A stretch of DNA of 64,000 bases, taken from Flavobacterium sp. WV_118_3. GTDB taxonomy: Bacteria > Bacteroidota > Bacteroidia > Flavobacteriales > Flavobacteriaceae. The position numbers and the translations under genes are program-made. Shown in pieces: positions 48,738-57,196 of the stretch (positions within the stretch are counted from its first letter, which is position 1; each line of letters starts with the position of its first letter). The stretch covers positions 3,190,001 to 3,254,000 of the forward strand of contig NZ_CP156060.1 in the NCBI RefSeq assembly GCF_039778605.1, read 5' to 3'. The notes under the pieces were generated by a model. That model saw only the letters and a program-made list of their open reading frames with translations, ran no database searches and was not told the origin of the DNA.

Positions 48738-49660
48738 TCTCTATTGTAATTCCTGCTTATAACGAAGCGGATAATATCCGGAATATCTTTACAAATATTC
48801 ATTCCGTTTTTAGTGCACTACCGTATAACTGGGAGGTTATTTTTGTGGACGATGGGAGTAAGGATGAAACACTGGTTACCGTAAAAGAACTCGCAAACAA
48901 GTATAACAATGCCTATTTTCTGGAGTTTTCCAAGAATTTCGGACATCAACTGGCCGTAAAAGCCGGTTTGGATAATGCCTATGGTGATTGTGTGATTTCA
49001 TTGGACTGCGATGCGCAACATCCACCGGAAATCATTCCGGAAATGCTTCAAAAATGGGAGGAAGGTTTTGATATTGTCTACACCATTCGGGAAGAAGACA
49101 AACGTCTTTCGAAAGCCAAAAGAAGCAGTTCGAATCTTTTTTATAAACTGGTTAATTCCCTTTCGGACATTGAACTCGAAGCCGGTACAGCCGATTTCAG
49201 ACTGATGGATCGTAAAGTGGTAAATGTATTCCGAAACTTTCATGAAACCGAACCGTTTTTAAGAGGACTTACCAAATGGCTTGGTTTTAAACAATATGGT
49301 ATCCGCTATGAACCGGCCGAACGTTTTGCCGGTACTAGTAAGTATTCCTTTAAAAAAATGGTCCGCCTGGCCTTACATGGTGTGACTTCGTTTAGTATAA
49401 AACCTTTATATACTGCCGTTTATGTAGGATTGATCATGTCGCTGTTATCGCTATTGTATATCCCGTATGTGGTATATGCGTTTTATAATCATATCGAAGT
49501 TTCCGGTTGGGCCTCTATTATTATTACCATTGTTTTCTTTGGCGGTTTACAACTTATCATGCTGGGAATCATTGGTATTTATGTCGGTAAGATGTTTATG
49601 CAAACCAAAAACCGACCGAATTATATTATCCGTTCTACCAATTTAAAAGATCAGTCATGA
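48725..49660 (+). CDS. Polyprenyl-phosphate sugar transferase, GT2 (GtrB/ArnC-like)
   Basis: 311 residues. VSIVIPAYNEADNIRNIF, FVDDGSKD, SLDCDAQHPPEIIPEM (DxD-type site) and TADFRLMDRK, then two C-terminal membrane helices (about 232-258 and 267-292). This layout makes undecaprenyl-phosphate sugars for periplasmic glycosyltransferases. Overlaps both neighbours by 4-13 bp. Confidence 0.92.
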   Translation: MRKLVSIVIPAYNEADNIRNIFTNIHSVFSALPYNWEVIFVDDGSKDETLVTVKELANKYNNAYFLEFSKNFGHQLAVKAGLDNAYGDCVISLDCDAQHPPEIIPEMLQKWEEGFDIVYTIREEDKRLSKAKRSSSNLFYKLVNSLSDIELEAGTADFRLMDRKVVNVFRNFHETEPFLRGLTKWLGFKQYGIRYEPAERFAGTSKYSFKKMVRLALHGVTSFSIKPLYTAVYVGLIMSLLSLLYIPYVVYAFYNHIEVSGWASIIITIVFFGGLQLIMLGIIGIYVGKMFMQTKNRPNYIIRSTNLKDQS

Positions 49661-50448
49661 TTTTATTAAGTTTTGATATTGAAGAATTCGACATGCCGTT
49701 CGAATACGGAAAAGACATCTCATTCGACGATCAGATTCAATTGTCCATTGCCGGTTCTCATTCGATTCTGGATATTTTGCAAAAACATCAGGTAAAAGCG
49801 ACGTTTTTTAGTACGGCCACTTTTGCGATTCATGCACCCGAAATTATCGAACGTATCAAAACGGAAGGGCATGAACTGGCGTCACATACGTATTACCATT
49901 CCAATTTTGAAGTTTCGCATTTAAAGGAATCCAAAGACAAACTGGAAGAATTGTCCGGTATGACCGTGACCGGTTTCCGAATGCCGCGTATGATGCCGGT
50001 AGACGAAAAAGAAGTCGCCAAAGCCGGTTATGTGTATAACAGTTCGATCAATCCAACGTATCTTCCCGGAAGGTATAACAACCTGCATATTTCCCGGACG
50101 TATTATACAAAAGACAACGTGTTACAGATTCCGGCTTCGGTGAGTCCATTGGTACGGTTTCCGCTTTTCTGGTTGTCGTTTCACAATCTTCCGTTGGGTT
50201 TGTACAGCCGCATTGCCAAATGGACCTATAAAAAAGATAAGTACCTCAACATTTATTTCCACCCGTGGGAGTTTACCGATCTGGACGATTTCGAACGTTT
50301 TGGATTCCCGGGTTATGTCCGTAAAAACACCGGCGTAAAAATGGAAAACCGACTGGATCAGTTTATTTCCAATATGAAAAAAAGCAAATTGCCGTTTGGA
50401 ACTTTTCAGGAGTTTGTTAAAGGTATCGTTACACCTGACAGGTTTTAA
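49657..50448 (+). CDS. Polysaccharide deacetylase (NodB-type)
   Basis: 263 residues. NodB domain with LSFDIEEFD (metal Asp), SHTYYH (metal His pair, about 76-81) and FRMPRMMP. The C-terminal part has the FHPWEFTD motif of the DUF3473-associated group. Predicted to remove N-acetyl groups from a lipid-linked or surface glycan made by the two genes before it. The last codons and the stop come from a copy of the dispersed palindrome. Confidence 0.9.
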   Translation: MILLSFDIEEFDMPFEYGKDISFDDQIQLSIAGSHSILDILQKHQVKATFFSTATFAIHAPEIIERIKTEGHELASHTYYHSNFEVSHLKESKDKLEELSGMTVTGFRMPRMMPVDEKEVAKAGYVYNSSINPTYLPGRYNNLHISRTYYTKDNVLQIPASVSPLVRFPLFWLSFHNLPLGLYSRIAKWTYKKDKYLNIYFHPWEFTDLDDFERFGFPGYVRKNTGVKMENRLDQFISNMKKSKLPFGTFQEFVKGIVTPDRF

Positions 50449-50463
50449 AAACCTGTCAGGTGT
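50431..50463. repeat. Dispersed palindrome, copy 5, spanning a stop codon
   Basis: 33 nt, arms ACACCTGACAGGTTTT and complement, the longest perfect copy. It encodes the C-terminal residues TPDRF and supplies the TAA (50446-50448) of the deacetylase gene. Confidence 0.82.
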
Positions 50464-50477
50464 GCTGCAATAAATAG

Positions 50478-50504
50478 AAAAGGCTTCCAAATGGAAGCCT
50501 TTTT
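50478..50504. terminator. Bidirectional terminator
   Basis: AAAAGGCTTCCA and complement with a short loop, then a T run, between the convergent deacetylase and rpiB. Confidence 0.8.
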
Positions 50505-50550
50505 ATTATAACCCTAGCAGGTCTTTTCTCTTTATTCTTTATTCTCCAGT

Positions 50551-50985
50551 CTATTGACAAACCGGGATTTTATTCACACGATTCGCATGACGTCCACCTT
50601 CAAAAGCGGTTGCTAAAAAGGTATCGACCATCTCGATTGTCTGTTGGATTGACGTAAATCGCGCCGGAATACTGATAATATTCGCATCGTTATGCTGACG
50701 TGCCAAAGCCGCAATTTCTTTTGTCCAGCACAATGCCGCACGGATTCCCTGGTGTTTGTTTACCGTAATCGCGATACCGTTTCCGCTTCCGCAGATCACA
50801 ATACCAAAATCGGCTCTTCCTTCTGTCACATCCAATGCAACCGGGTGACCGAAATCGGGATAATCCACACTGTCGAAAGTGTCTGTCCCATGATTCGTTA
50901 CCGTATGTCCCTGGGCTTCCAGATGTTTTAAAATCGCTTGTTTATAGTCCGGACCGGCATGGTCGTTCCCAATTGAAATTCTCAT
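50551..50985 (-). CDS. rpiB: Ribose-5-phosphate isomerase B
   Basis: 144 residues. Starts MRISIGNDHAGPDYKQAI, active-site CGSGNGIAITVNKHQGIRAALCW (catalytic Cys) and the NDANIISIPARF segment, the RpiB/LacAB family. Interconverts ribose-5-phosphate and ribulose-5-phosphate. Runs 46 bp after the DUF2007 gene. Confidence 0.96.
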   Translation of the reverse strand: MRISIGNDHAGPDYKQAILKHLEAQGHTVTNHGTDTFDSVDYPDFGHPVALDVTEGRADFGIVICGSGNGIAITVNKHQGIRAALCWTKEIAALARQHNDANIISIPARFTSIQQTIEMVDTFLATAFEGGRHANRVNKIPVCQ

Positions 50986-51031
50986 TGTGTTGTTGTTTAT
51001 TTGTTTACTGCAAAGTTAGCAAAGAATACTG

Positions 51032-51271
51032 TTAAACAATTTTTAAATTGGAATCGTCATTTAATTTTTTCAGAATCGCGCGTACCGCCTCAATATCATC
51101 CGGATGTACTTTTAGTTTAATCCCTCCCAAAGCCTGCGAATACATCGGTGCAATGTTCATCATCGTCTCATTTTCAAAAAAATAACGGATTTCCTGTTGT
51201 TCCAATAAATGCTTTAGCACGGCAATTTCGTGCGGATAATCAAAAACGGCTACCGTAACAAATTCATTCAT
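51032..51271 (-). CDS. DUF2007 signal-transducing-like protein
   Basis: 79 residues, ferredoxin-like fold: FVTVAVFDYPHEIAVLKHLLEQQEIRYFFENETMMNIAPMYSQALGGIKLKVHPDDIEAVRAIL fits DUF2007. No membrane segment. Function unknown; it precedes rpiB. Confidence 0.87.
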   Translation of the reverse strand: MNEFVTVAVFDYPHEIAVLKHLLEQQEIRYFFENETMMNIAPMYSQALGGIKLKVHPDDIEAVRAILKKLNDDSNLKIV

Positions 51272-51384
51272 CGTTTAAAGGTTTTGCTAAAGATACAAAA
51301 GTTATTATTTCTATAATTCTTATTCTTTCTTCCCCGATTGTGAATACTAATTCGTAATTTTAGCAGTATATTAGAAAAGAATTT

Positions 51385-53565
51385 ATGAGTAAGAAACACA
51401 AAAAGTTAGGTAACAAAGGGAAAGATTTTTCTGCAAAAATCTTTAAAATCCTATCCAAAGAACCTAACAAAACATTCAACTATAAGCAAATAGCTGCAAT
51501 TCTGGAGTTGAATGATACCCAAAGTCGGAATGAAATCATCAAAGAATTAAAATACCTTACCTCCAAAGAAAAAATCGAAGAAGTGGACCGCGGTAAATAC
51601 CGTATCATCACAAAAGCCGATTATTTTGAAGGTGTAATCGATATGACCAGTCGGAAAACAGCTTATTTTGTTTGTCCGGATCTGGAAGACGATGTTTTTA
51701 TCCCAACCAATAATCTGAATCATTCTCTGGATGGTGATAAGGTAAAAATTTATATCTACAATCGCAGAAAAGGACGCAGACCGGAAGGGGAAGTCGTTGA
51801 AATTATCGAACGTAAAAAAACCGATTTTGTAGGTGTGATCGATATCCAAAAGAACTTTGCTTTTGTGACGTCGGCCAATCCGAAAATGTATACCGATATC
51901 TTTATTCCAAAAGACAAAATGGGAGAGGCGCAAAATGGCGATGTCGTTCTGGTTCATATCGAAGACTGGCCGGCTAAAGCTGACAGCCCGTTTGGAGTGG
52001 TTACAAAAGTACTTGGAAGACCGGGTGAACACAATACCGAAATCCATGCGATCCTTGCAGAATATGGACTACCATACGATTTCCCGATAGAGGTGGAGGC
52101 CTATGCCAAAAAACTGGATACTTCCATTCAGGAAAGCGAAATCCTGAAACGCCGCGATATGCGGAATACGCTTACGTTTACAATCGACCCGAAAGACGCC
52201 AAGGATTTTGACGACGCCTTATCGTTCGAAAAACTTCCGAATGGAAACTATGAAATCGGAATCCATATTGCCGATGTTTCCCATTATGTTCAGGAAGGAA
52301 CCGTCCTGGACGATGAAGCCTACCAACGGGCCACTTCCGTTTATCTGGTCGATCGGGTAGTGCCAATGCTTCCGGAAGTGCTTTCCAATTTTGCCTGTTC
52401 ACTACGTCCACACGAAGAGAAATATACCTTTTCGGCCGTTTTTGAACTGAATGAAAAAGCCGAATTGGTTAACCAGTGGTTTGGCCGAACGGTAACCTAT
52501 TCCGACCAACGTTTTGCCTATGAAGAAGCGCAGCATATTATCGAAACCAAAGGAAATCAGATTCCGGCCGAAATTTCGCTTACCGGAAAGGATTATACTG
52601 TCGATGCACCTATCGTGGAAGCAACGCTAAAATTAAACGAGCTGGCTAAGATTCTTAGAAAAAAACGAATGCAAAACGGTGCTATTTCGTTCGATAAAGT
52701 AGAAGTAAAATTCCACCTGAACGAAAATGCCGAACCAACCGGAGTGTATTTTAAAGTCGCTAAGGATGCCAACCATCTGATCGAAGAATTTATGTTGCTG
52801 GCCAATAGAAAAGTAGCAGAATTTATCGGAAAACAAAAGAAAACATTTGTGTATCGTATCCACGACGAACCGGATCAGGACAAGTTGATTAACCTACAAA
52901 CCGTAATCTCTAAATTCGGTTATTCGATCAATTTTAAATCCAAAGATGCCATTTCAAAATCGTTGAATACGTTGTTGGAAGATGTACAGGGTAAAAAAGA
53001 ACAAAATCTGGTGGATACACTGGCCATTCGTAGTATGAGCAAAGCCAGTTATTCTACCGAAAACATAGGCCATTACGGACTGGCATTCGATTATTATTCG
53101 CATTTTACATCTCCTATTCGTCGTTATCCCGATGTTATGGCACACCGTTTGCTACAACATTATCTCGATGGCGGTGCTTCGGCCGATGCGGAAGTATATG
53201 AGGAAAAATGTATGCATTCCTCTACTATGGAAAGTCTGGCAGCCAATGCCGAACGCGACAGTATCAAGTATATGCAGGTGAAGTATATGCAGGATCACAA
53301 AGACGAAGCGTTTTTGGGCGTTATTTCCGGTGTGACCGAATGGGGTATTTATGTGGAAATTATTGAAAATAAGTGTGAAGGTATGGTACGTATCCGCGAA
53401 ATACGCGACGATTATTATACATTCGACGAAAAACAATATGCCTTGGTGGGCGAAATTTCACATAATATCATCCAATTGGGCGACGAAGTCATCGTAAAAG
53501 TGAAAAATGCCGATCTGGTTAAAAAACAACTGGATTTTCATTTTATCAAAAAGAAAGATTCGTAA
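51385..53565 (+). CDS. rnr: Ribonuclease R
   Basis: 3'-5' exoribonuclease of structured RNA. 726 residues: N-terminal winged helix (about 8-70), two cold-shock OB domains (about 75-220), RNB catalytic domain (about 250-560) with the metal cluster TIDPKDAKDFDDA and R.HDEPD..K.., and C-terminal S1 (about 640-722). The C terminus is short and lacks the long basic tail of E. coli RNase R. Followed 21 bp on by the GIN-domain gene. Confidence 0.97.
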   Translation: MSKKHKKLGNKGKDFSAKIFKILSKEPNKTFNYKQIAAILELNDTQSRNEIIKELKYLTSKEKIEEVDRGKYRIITKADYFEGVIDMTSRKTAYFVCPDLEDDVFIPTNNLNHSLDGDKVKIYIYNRRKGRRPEGEVVEIIERKKTDFVGVIDIQKNFAFVTSANPKMYTDIFIPKDKMGEAQNGDVVLVHIEDWPAKADSPFGVVTKVLGRPGEHNTEIHAILAEYGLPYDFPIEVEAYAKKLDTSIQESEILKRRDMRNTLTFTIDPKDAKDFDDALSFEKLPNGNYEIGIHIADVSHYVQEGTVLDDEAYQRATSVYLVDRVVPMLPEVLSNFACSLRPHEEKYTFSAVFELNEKAELVNQWFGRTVTYSDQRFAYEEAQHIIETKGNQIPAEISLTGKDYTVDAPIVEATLKLNELAKILRKKRMQNGAISFDKVEVKFHLNENAEPTGVYFKVAKDANHLIEEFMLLANRKVAEFIGKQKKTFVYRIHDEPDQDKLINLQTVISKFGYSINFKSKDAISKSLNTLLEDVQGKKEQNLVDTLAIRSMSKASYSTENIGHYGLAFDYYSHFTSPIRRYPDVMAHRLLQHYLDGGASADAEVYEEKCMHSSTMESLAANAERDSIKYMQVKYMQDHKDEAFLGVISGVTEWGIYVEIIENKCEGMVRIREIRDDYYTFDEKQYALVGEISHNIIQLGDEVIVKVKNADLVKKQLDFHFIKKKDS

Positions 53566-53585
53566 CATTTTAAAAACAGAAAACG

Positions 53586-54275
53586 ATGCTAAAAACAACT
53601 TTTAAGAACAGTTTCGCAATAGTCACATTCCTATTGGCAACGCAGTTTGGTTTTGCTCAGGTGACTAAAAACGTAGGTGATTTTACAGCGGTAAAAGTAT
53701 TCGATAAAATATCGGCCCAATTAGTTCCTTCTTCCGAAAGCAAAATTGAATTAAAAGGTCAAGGCGCTGAAAAAGTGGAAATTGTAAACAAAAACGGCGA
53801 TTTAAAAATCCGTATGCCATTGGATAAATTCCTGAAAGGAGAAGACATCACGGCGATTATTTACTGTAAAAACGTAGAAAGTATCGAAGCCAGCGAAGGT
53901 GCCTATGTTTCCAGTGATGCTACTTTAAAAGGGGTGGATTTTACTGTAAATGCCAATAAAGGCGGTCAAATTAAAGTGGCTTTGGATGTTAAAAAAGCGG
54001 GGATTCGTGCTACTACAGGCGGAATCGTTAAACTGAGCGGTAAAGCCGAAAATCAGGATATTGTAATCAATTCTGGTGGTATTGTAAATGCGAAAACTTT
54101 CGAAACCTCGCAAACGACTGTAGCCGTTAATGCCGGTGGTGAAGCCGATATTTTTGCAACCGATTTGGTAGACGCCAAAACAAGAGCAGGAGGGGACATT
54201 ACGATTTACGGAAATCCTAAAAAAGTAAATCAGAAAACCATTGCTGGTGGAAATATTGACGTAATCAAAAAATAA
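53586..54275 (+). CDS. GIN-domain (DUF2807) surface protein
   Basis: 229 residues. Signal peptide (about 1-25, ending FGFAQ), then a right-handed beta-repeat of about 20-residue turns rich in Gly, Asn and Ala (FTAVKVFDKISAQLVPSSES, NKNGDLKIRM, ASEGAYVSSDATLKG). This is the head-GIN type of putative auto-transporter adhesin in Bacteroidetes. Probably surface-exposed. Possibly co-transcribed with rnr. Confidence 0.9.
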   Translation: MLKTTFKNSFAIVTFLLATQFGFAQVTKNVGDFTAVKVFDKISAQLVPSSESKIELKGQGAEKVEIVNKNGDLKIRMPLDKFLKGEDITAIIYCKNVESIEASEGAYVSSDATLKGVDFTVNANKGGQIKVALDVKKAGIRATTGGIVKLSGKAENQDIVINSGGIVNAKTFETSQTTVAVNAGGEADIFATDLVDAKTRAGGDITIYGNPKKVNQKTIAGGNIDVIKK

Positions 54276-54307
54276 TTCCGTTACAACTGAAACAAAATAT
54301 ATAAAAT

Positions 54308-54337
54308 CCCGACTAGTTTGTAGTCGGGGTTTCTTTT
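54308..54337 (+). terminator. Intrinsic terminator after the GIN-domain gene
   Basis: 8-bp stem CCCGACTA/TAGTCGGG with a 5-nt loop, followed by GTTTCTTTT, about 33 bp past the stop. Confidence 0.8.
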
Positions 54338-54466
54338 ATACAATAAACCCGCTTTCCGGTCGATTTGAGACAATCGTTTTAAACCTATCGGATTTTTTAA
54401 ACTATATTTGTAATTTAACATTGTAGTAACAGTGTTTTTACGCTTATTCACCTTAAATACCTTTTC

Positions 54467-55153
54467 ATGATAGACGATATTCTTACCGGAATTCCGTTAG
54501 GATTCTTTTTAAGTTTTATGATCGGCCCTGTCTTTTTTGTGCTTTTGGAAACCAGTATTACCAAAGGATTTCGCGCGGCCATGTCATTTGACGTTGGAGT
54601 AGTCTTAGGTGATATCGTTTTTATTGCTATTGCTTATTTTAGTAGTGTCCGACTGATTCAAAGTATTAAAGACGATCCGGCTTTGTTTATTTTTGGTGGT
54701 ATTCTGATGTTTACCTATGGAATGATTACTTTTTTTAAACTCCGTAGACAAAGTAAATCGATCGAAGAAGACGAAGAAGTTGTCGAATTGATCAAAAGAG
54801 ATTACTTCAGCCTTTTTATTAAGGGATTCCTACTTAATTTTATCAATATCGGGGTTTTAGGATTCTGGCTGGCGATTATCATTACTTTCGGACCAAAACT
54901 GGATATGGTGCCTTCCCGTATGTTAACGTTTTTTAGTGCAGTGATTGGTTCCTATTTCATTACGGATATCGGAAAAATCTTGTTAGCGAAGCAACTTCGT
55001 AAAAAACTGACTCCAGCTAACATTCTGAAAGTTAAAAAATTAAGTAGTATTTTGTTAATCGTTTTCGGATTGGTATTGATGTTCCAGGGATGGTTTCCTA
55101 AAGAAAAGGAATTTGTAAAAAATACACTGGAAAAAATAGAAGAGAAAAAATAA
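54467..55153 (+). CDS. LysE-family translocator
   Basis: 228 residues with six membrane helices. N-terminal GIPLGFFLSFMIGPVFFVLLETSITKGFRAAMSFDVGVVLGD is the LysE/RhtB pattern. A charged loop after helix 3 (about 88-112, SKSIEEDEEVVELIKRDYF) is typical of the Bacteroidetes members. Exports amino acids or similar small solutes; substrate unknown. The IS3 element begins 14 bp after its stop. Confidence 0.9.
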   Translation: MIDDILTGIPLGFFLSFMIGPVFFVLLETSITKGFRAAMSFDVGVVLGDIVFIAIAYFSSVRLIQSIKDDPALFIFGGILMFTYGMITFFKLRRQSKSIEEDEEVVELIKRDYFSLFIKGFLLNFINIGVLGFWLAIIITFGPKLDMVPSRMLTFFSAVIGSYFITDIGKILLAKQLRKKLTPANILKVKKLSSILLIVFGLVLMFQGWFPKEKEFVKNTLEKIEEKK

Positions 55154-55170
55154 TAGTAAATTATAGTGAG

Positions 55171-55192
55171 TCGTCCTAAAATAGGTTGACAG
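55171..55192 (+). repeat. IS3 element left inverted repeat
   Basis: Core CGTCCTAAAATAGGTTGACA, matching the right repeat at 18 of 22 positions when inverted. Confidence 0.8.
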
Positions 55193-55211
55193 ATTTTAGA
55201 ATAAAAATATA

Positions 55212-56042
55212 TTAACCAGTCAGGTTTTCTGGCTGGTTTTTTTGATGTATAAAGTTAGGTGTTTTCATTTTCAGACTCAAATGTGGTCTTTTATTATTAT
55301 AGGTTTGTATTGCTGTTTTTATGAGTTTTTCTAATGTTTGTCCGTCTTTACATTTATAAATCAAAAATTCGTTTTTTAAAATTCCGTTTATTCTCTCAGC
55401 TAACGCATTCTGATAACAATCATATCCGTCGGTCATAGAGGGCGTAATACCGTTTTTAGCTAATACTTTCTGATAAATTTTAGAACAATATTGTAATCCT
55501 CTATCGGAGTGATGTATCAGTGGTAATGTTGATTTCCTATTCAGTACAGCCATTTTTAATGCCTGTACCACATTTTCAGAACTCATATCATCACTGAGTT
55601 TGTATCCCATTATTTTTCTACTATAAGCATCAGTAACTAAAGATAGATAATGCGTTTTCTGATGTGATTTGATATAAGTAATATCACTAACGTATACCTG
55701 TTCGGGACGGTTAATTTCACATTCTTTCAAAAGATTTTCGTACTTGTGTAGCCAATGTTTAGAATAGGTAGTTTTAGTGTAACTCTTCATTGGTTTAACA
55801 AGTAACTTCTCCCTTCTTAGATAATCAAATAAAGCATCACGACCTATCTTTACACCCTGTTGATCAAATTGCTTCGAAAGTAGATAATATAGTTTACGTG
55901 TTCCTATACGTGGCATTTCCAATCGCAAAGAAAGAACCAGATGCTTTACTTTGAGTAAGGCAGATTCCCGATGGAAGATTCTTTTTTGTTCCTGATATAT
56001 AGCTTGTCTACTCATCCCAAACAATCGGCAACTTTTGGACAA
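55212..56042 (-). CDS. IS3 transposase OrfB (DDE integrase domain)
   Basis: 276 residues from a TTG used here only as a marker; the native protein is probably the OrfA-OrfB frameshift fusion. HTH_21-like N terminus, then the rve integrase core with the triad: Asp in YVSDITYIK, Asp in IHHSDRGLQYCS, Glu in ALAERINGILKNEF. Complete catalytic set. A + strand terminator overlaps its last codons. Confidence 0.93.
   Translation of the reverse strand: MSKSCRLFGMSRQAIYQEQKRIFHRESALLKVKHLVLSLRLEMPRIGTRKLYYLLSKQFDQQGVKIGRDALFDYLRREKLLVKPMKSYTKTTYSKHWLHKYENLLKECEINRPEQVYVSDITYIKSHQKTHYLSLVTDAYSRKIMGYKLSDDMSSENVVQALKMAVLNRKSTLPLIHHSDRGLQYCSKIYQKVLAKNGITPSMTDGYDCYQNALAERINGILKNEFLIYKCKDGQTLEKLIKTAIQTYNNKRPHLSLKMKTPNFIHQKNQPENLTG
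55214..55243 (+). terminator. Terminator inside the IS left end, facing in
   Basis: AACCAGTCAG and CTGGCTGGTT arms with a 5-nt loop and T7 on the plus strand, overlapping the 3' end of orfB. It would stop lysE transcripts running into the element antisense to the transposase. Confidence 0.65.
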
Positions 56043-56044
56043 AC

Positions 56045-56437
56045 TTATTCCTGCTCCTTCCCGGAGTCGGAAGATGGTTTGGGAGAAAACTTTTTTCGGA
56101 TCTGAGTTCCGTACTGACTATCAGAAATGTCGATCATCGTATTGAGAATCGTATTTCGAAGTTTCTCATCGGCCAGTTCTTTCTCTAATCGTTTAATAAT
56201 TTGAGCCGGGGTTTCTTTAGATTTAGACATAAATAACAGATTTGGTTTACTCCAGTCTAAGTTACCATATTTTCGAAGCCAAACCAAAACAGTACTTCTT
56301 CCCTGGATTCCATAAACAGATTGAGCCTGCCTATAAGTCATTTCACCTTGTTCAACTCGGGTAATTACAGCTAATTTAAAAGCCATGTTGTAATCCTTTT
56401 GACTACGCTTAATAGCCTTGCTTTCTTTGTCTTTCAT
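56045..56437 (-). CDS. IS3 transposase OrfA (helix-turn-helix)
   Basis: 130 residues: basic helix-turn-helix of the HTH_8 type (about 12-60, MTYRQAQSVYGIQGRSTVLVWLRKYG), then a helical segment (about 75-110) that in this family forms a leucine zipper. It ends just past an A6G slippery site; the OrfB frame is -1 relative to it. Confidence 0.92.
   Translation of the reverse strand: MKDKESKAIKRSQKDYNMAFKLAVITRVEQGEMTYRQAQSVYGIQGRSTVLVWLRKYGNLDWSKPNLLFMSKSKETPAQIIKRLEKELADEKLRNTILNTMIDISDSQYGTQIRKKFSPKPSSDSGKEQE
56090..56096 (-). promoter_or_regulatory. Programmed -1 frameshift heptamer A AAA AAG
   Basis: On the minus strand the OrfA codons CGA AAA AAG place A AAA AAG in the slippery phase. A -1 slip enters the OrfB frame, which is open from here to the OrfB end, giving the fused transposase. 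No strong downstream hairpin was worked out. Confidence 0.8.
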
Positions 56438-56452
56438 AATAAAGTCGATTTG

Positions 56453-56474
56453 GTGTCAACTTATTTCAGGACGG
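56453..56474 (-). repeat. IS3 element right inverted repeat
   Basis: Minus-strand core CGTCCTGAAATAAGTTGACA, the partner of 55171-55192. The orfA start lies 16 bp inside it, so the transposase promoter may lie partly in the repeat or in flanking DNA. Confidence 0.8.
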
Positions 56475-56489
56475 GACATAGTTATAAAA

Positions 56490-56518
56490 AAAGAGCGGTT
56501 ATAGTAACCGCTCTTTTT
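56490..56518 (-). terminator. Terminator after tRNA-Cys
   Basis: 10-bp stem AGAGCGGTTA/TAACCGCTCT with a 4-nt loop and flanking A and T runs, just past the tRNA-Cys 3' end on the minus strand. The IS element lies beyond it. Confidence 0.82.
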
Positions 56519-56526
56519 GTTTCCTG

Positions 56527-56597
56527 AGGCATCGAGCGGATTCGAACCGCTGTGGACGGTTTTGCAGACCGCTGCCTAGCCTCTCGGCCACGATGCC
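56527..56597 (-). tRNA. tRNA-Cys (anticodon GCA)
   Basis: Cloverleaf on the minus strand: 7-bp acceptor GGCATCG/CGATGCC, anticodon loop CTGCAAA, GTTCGAATC T-loop and discriminator T, the tRNA-Cys identity base. CCA is not encoded. Confidence 0.96.
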
Positions 56598-56698
56598 AGT
56601 ATTGTAGGGCGCAAACTTACTAAAATATTTTGAAATTCAAATTCAAATTCGACATTTTATTGTACTTATTTTATAATGCGCTCGTTTTCAACAGGCTG

Positions 56699-57058
56699 TT
56701 AACTACGGTATTCTTCCATTTGAACCGTAACCGCTTCCACATCGCCCCCAATTGGTGGGTTTAGTTTGGAAACTGCTACCGTAATTCTCGAAACAGCAGG
56801 AATTTCCTTAAAAATCCGAACCAGAATACGCTTCGCTACATGCTCTAATAATTTCGAACGGATCGCCATTTCTTCCCGAACTATCCGGTTTAAGTGTACA
56901 TAATCAACCGTATCAACCAATTCATCGGTATCCGACGGCTTCCGTAAATCTGTTTTTACTTCCAAATCCACACTGTAATCCGATCCGATTTTACTTTCTT
57001 CTTCCAGACATCCGTGGAACGAAAAGGTACGGATGTTTTTTAACTTAATGATTCCCAT
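56699..57058 (-). CDS. folB: Dihydroneopterin aldolase
   Basis: 119 residues, FolB tunnelling fold. HGCLEEESKIGSDYSVDLEVKTDL (substrate Glu at 20-22), DTVDYVHLNRIVREEM and the final KLNPPIGGDVEAVTV are typical. Splits dihydroneopterin to hydroxymethyl-dihydropterin in folate synthesis. It stands alone. Confidence 0.93.
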   Translation of the reverse strand: MGIIKLKNIRTFSFHGCLEEESKIGSDYSVDLEVKTDLRKPSDTDELVDTVDYVHLNRIVREEMAIRSKLLEHVAKRILVRIFKEIPAVSRITVAVSKLNPPIGGDVEAVTVQMEEYRS

Positions 57059-57170
57059 TTTTAAACGTATTCGATAATAGATTAGTCCTTCGACGGATAA
57101 AAGTACGAATTTTTAAAGCCAATATGATAATAAGCCCTTAAAGTTATACCGACATAAACAACATTTTTGG

Positions 57171-57178
57171 TAAATTTG
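57171..57178 (+). promoter_or_regulatory. Promoter -7 box before glnS
   Basis: TAAATTTG, an exact TAnnTTTG match about 18 bp before the glnS start; no convincing -33 box. Confidence 0.45.
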
Positions 57179-57196
57179 CCTTTCTAATTTTATTTT

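Larger units (their letters stand above)
55167..56478 (-). mobile_element. IS3-family insertion sequence (complete, 1312 bp)
   Basis: Two overlapping-frame transposase genes lie between terminal inverted repeats: 55171-55192 and 56453-56474 match at 18 of 22 positions. Proposed outer ends are TG...CA. The bases TAG flank it on both sides (55164-55166, 56479-56481), a 3-bp target duplication typical of IS3. Intact DDE residues, the frameshift site and good ends suggest a recent, possibly active copy. Inserted between lysE and the tRNA-Cys terminator. Confidence 0.88.
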
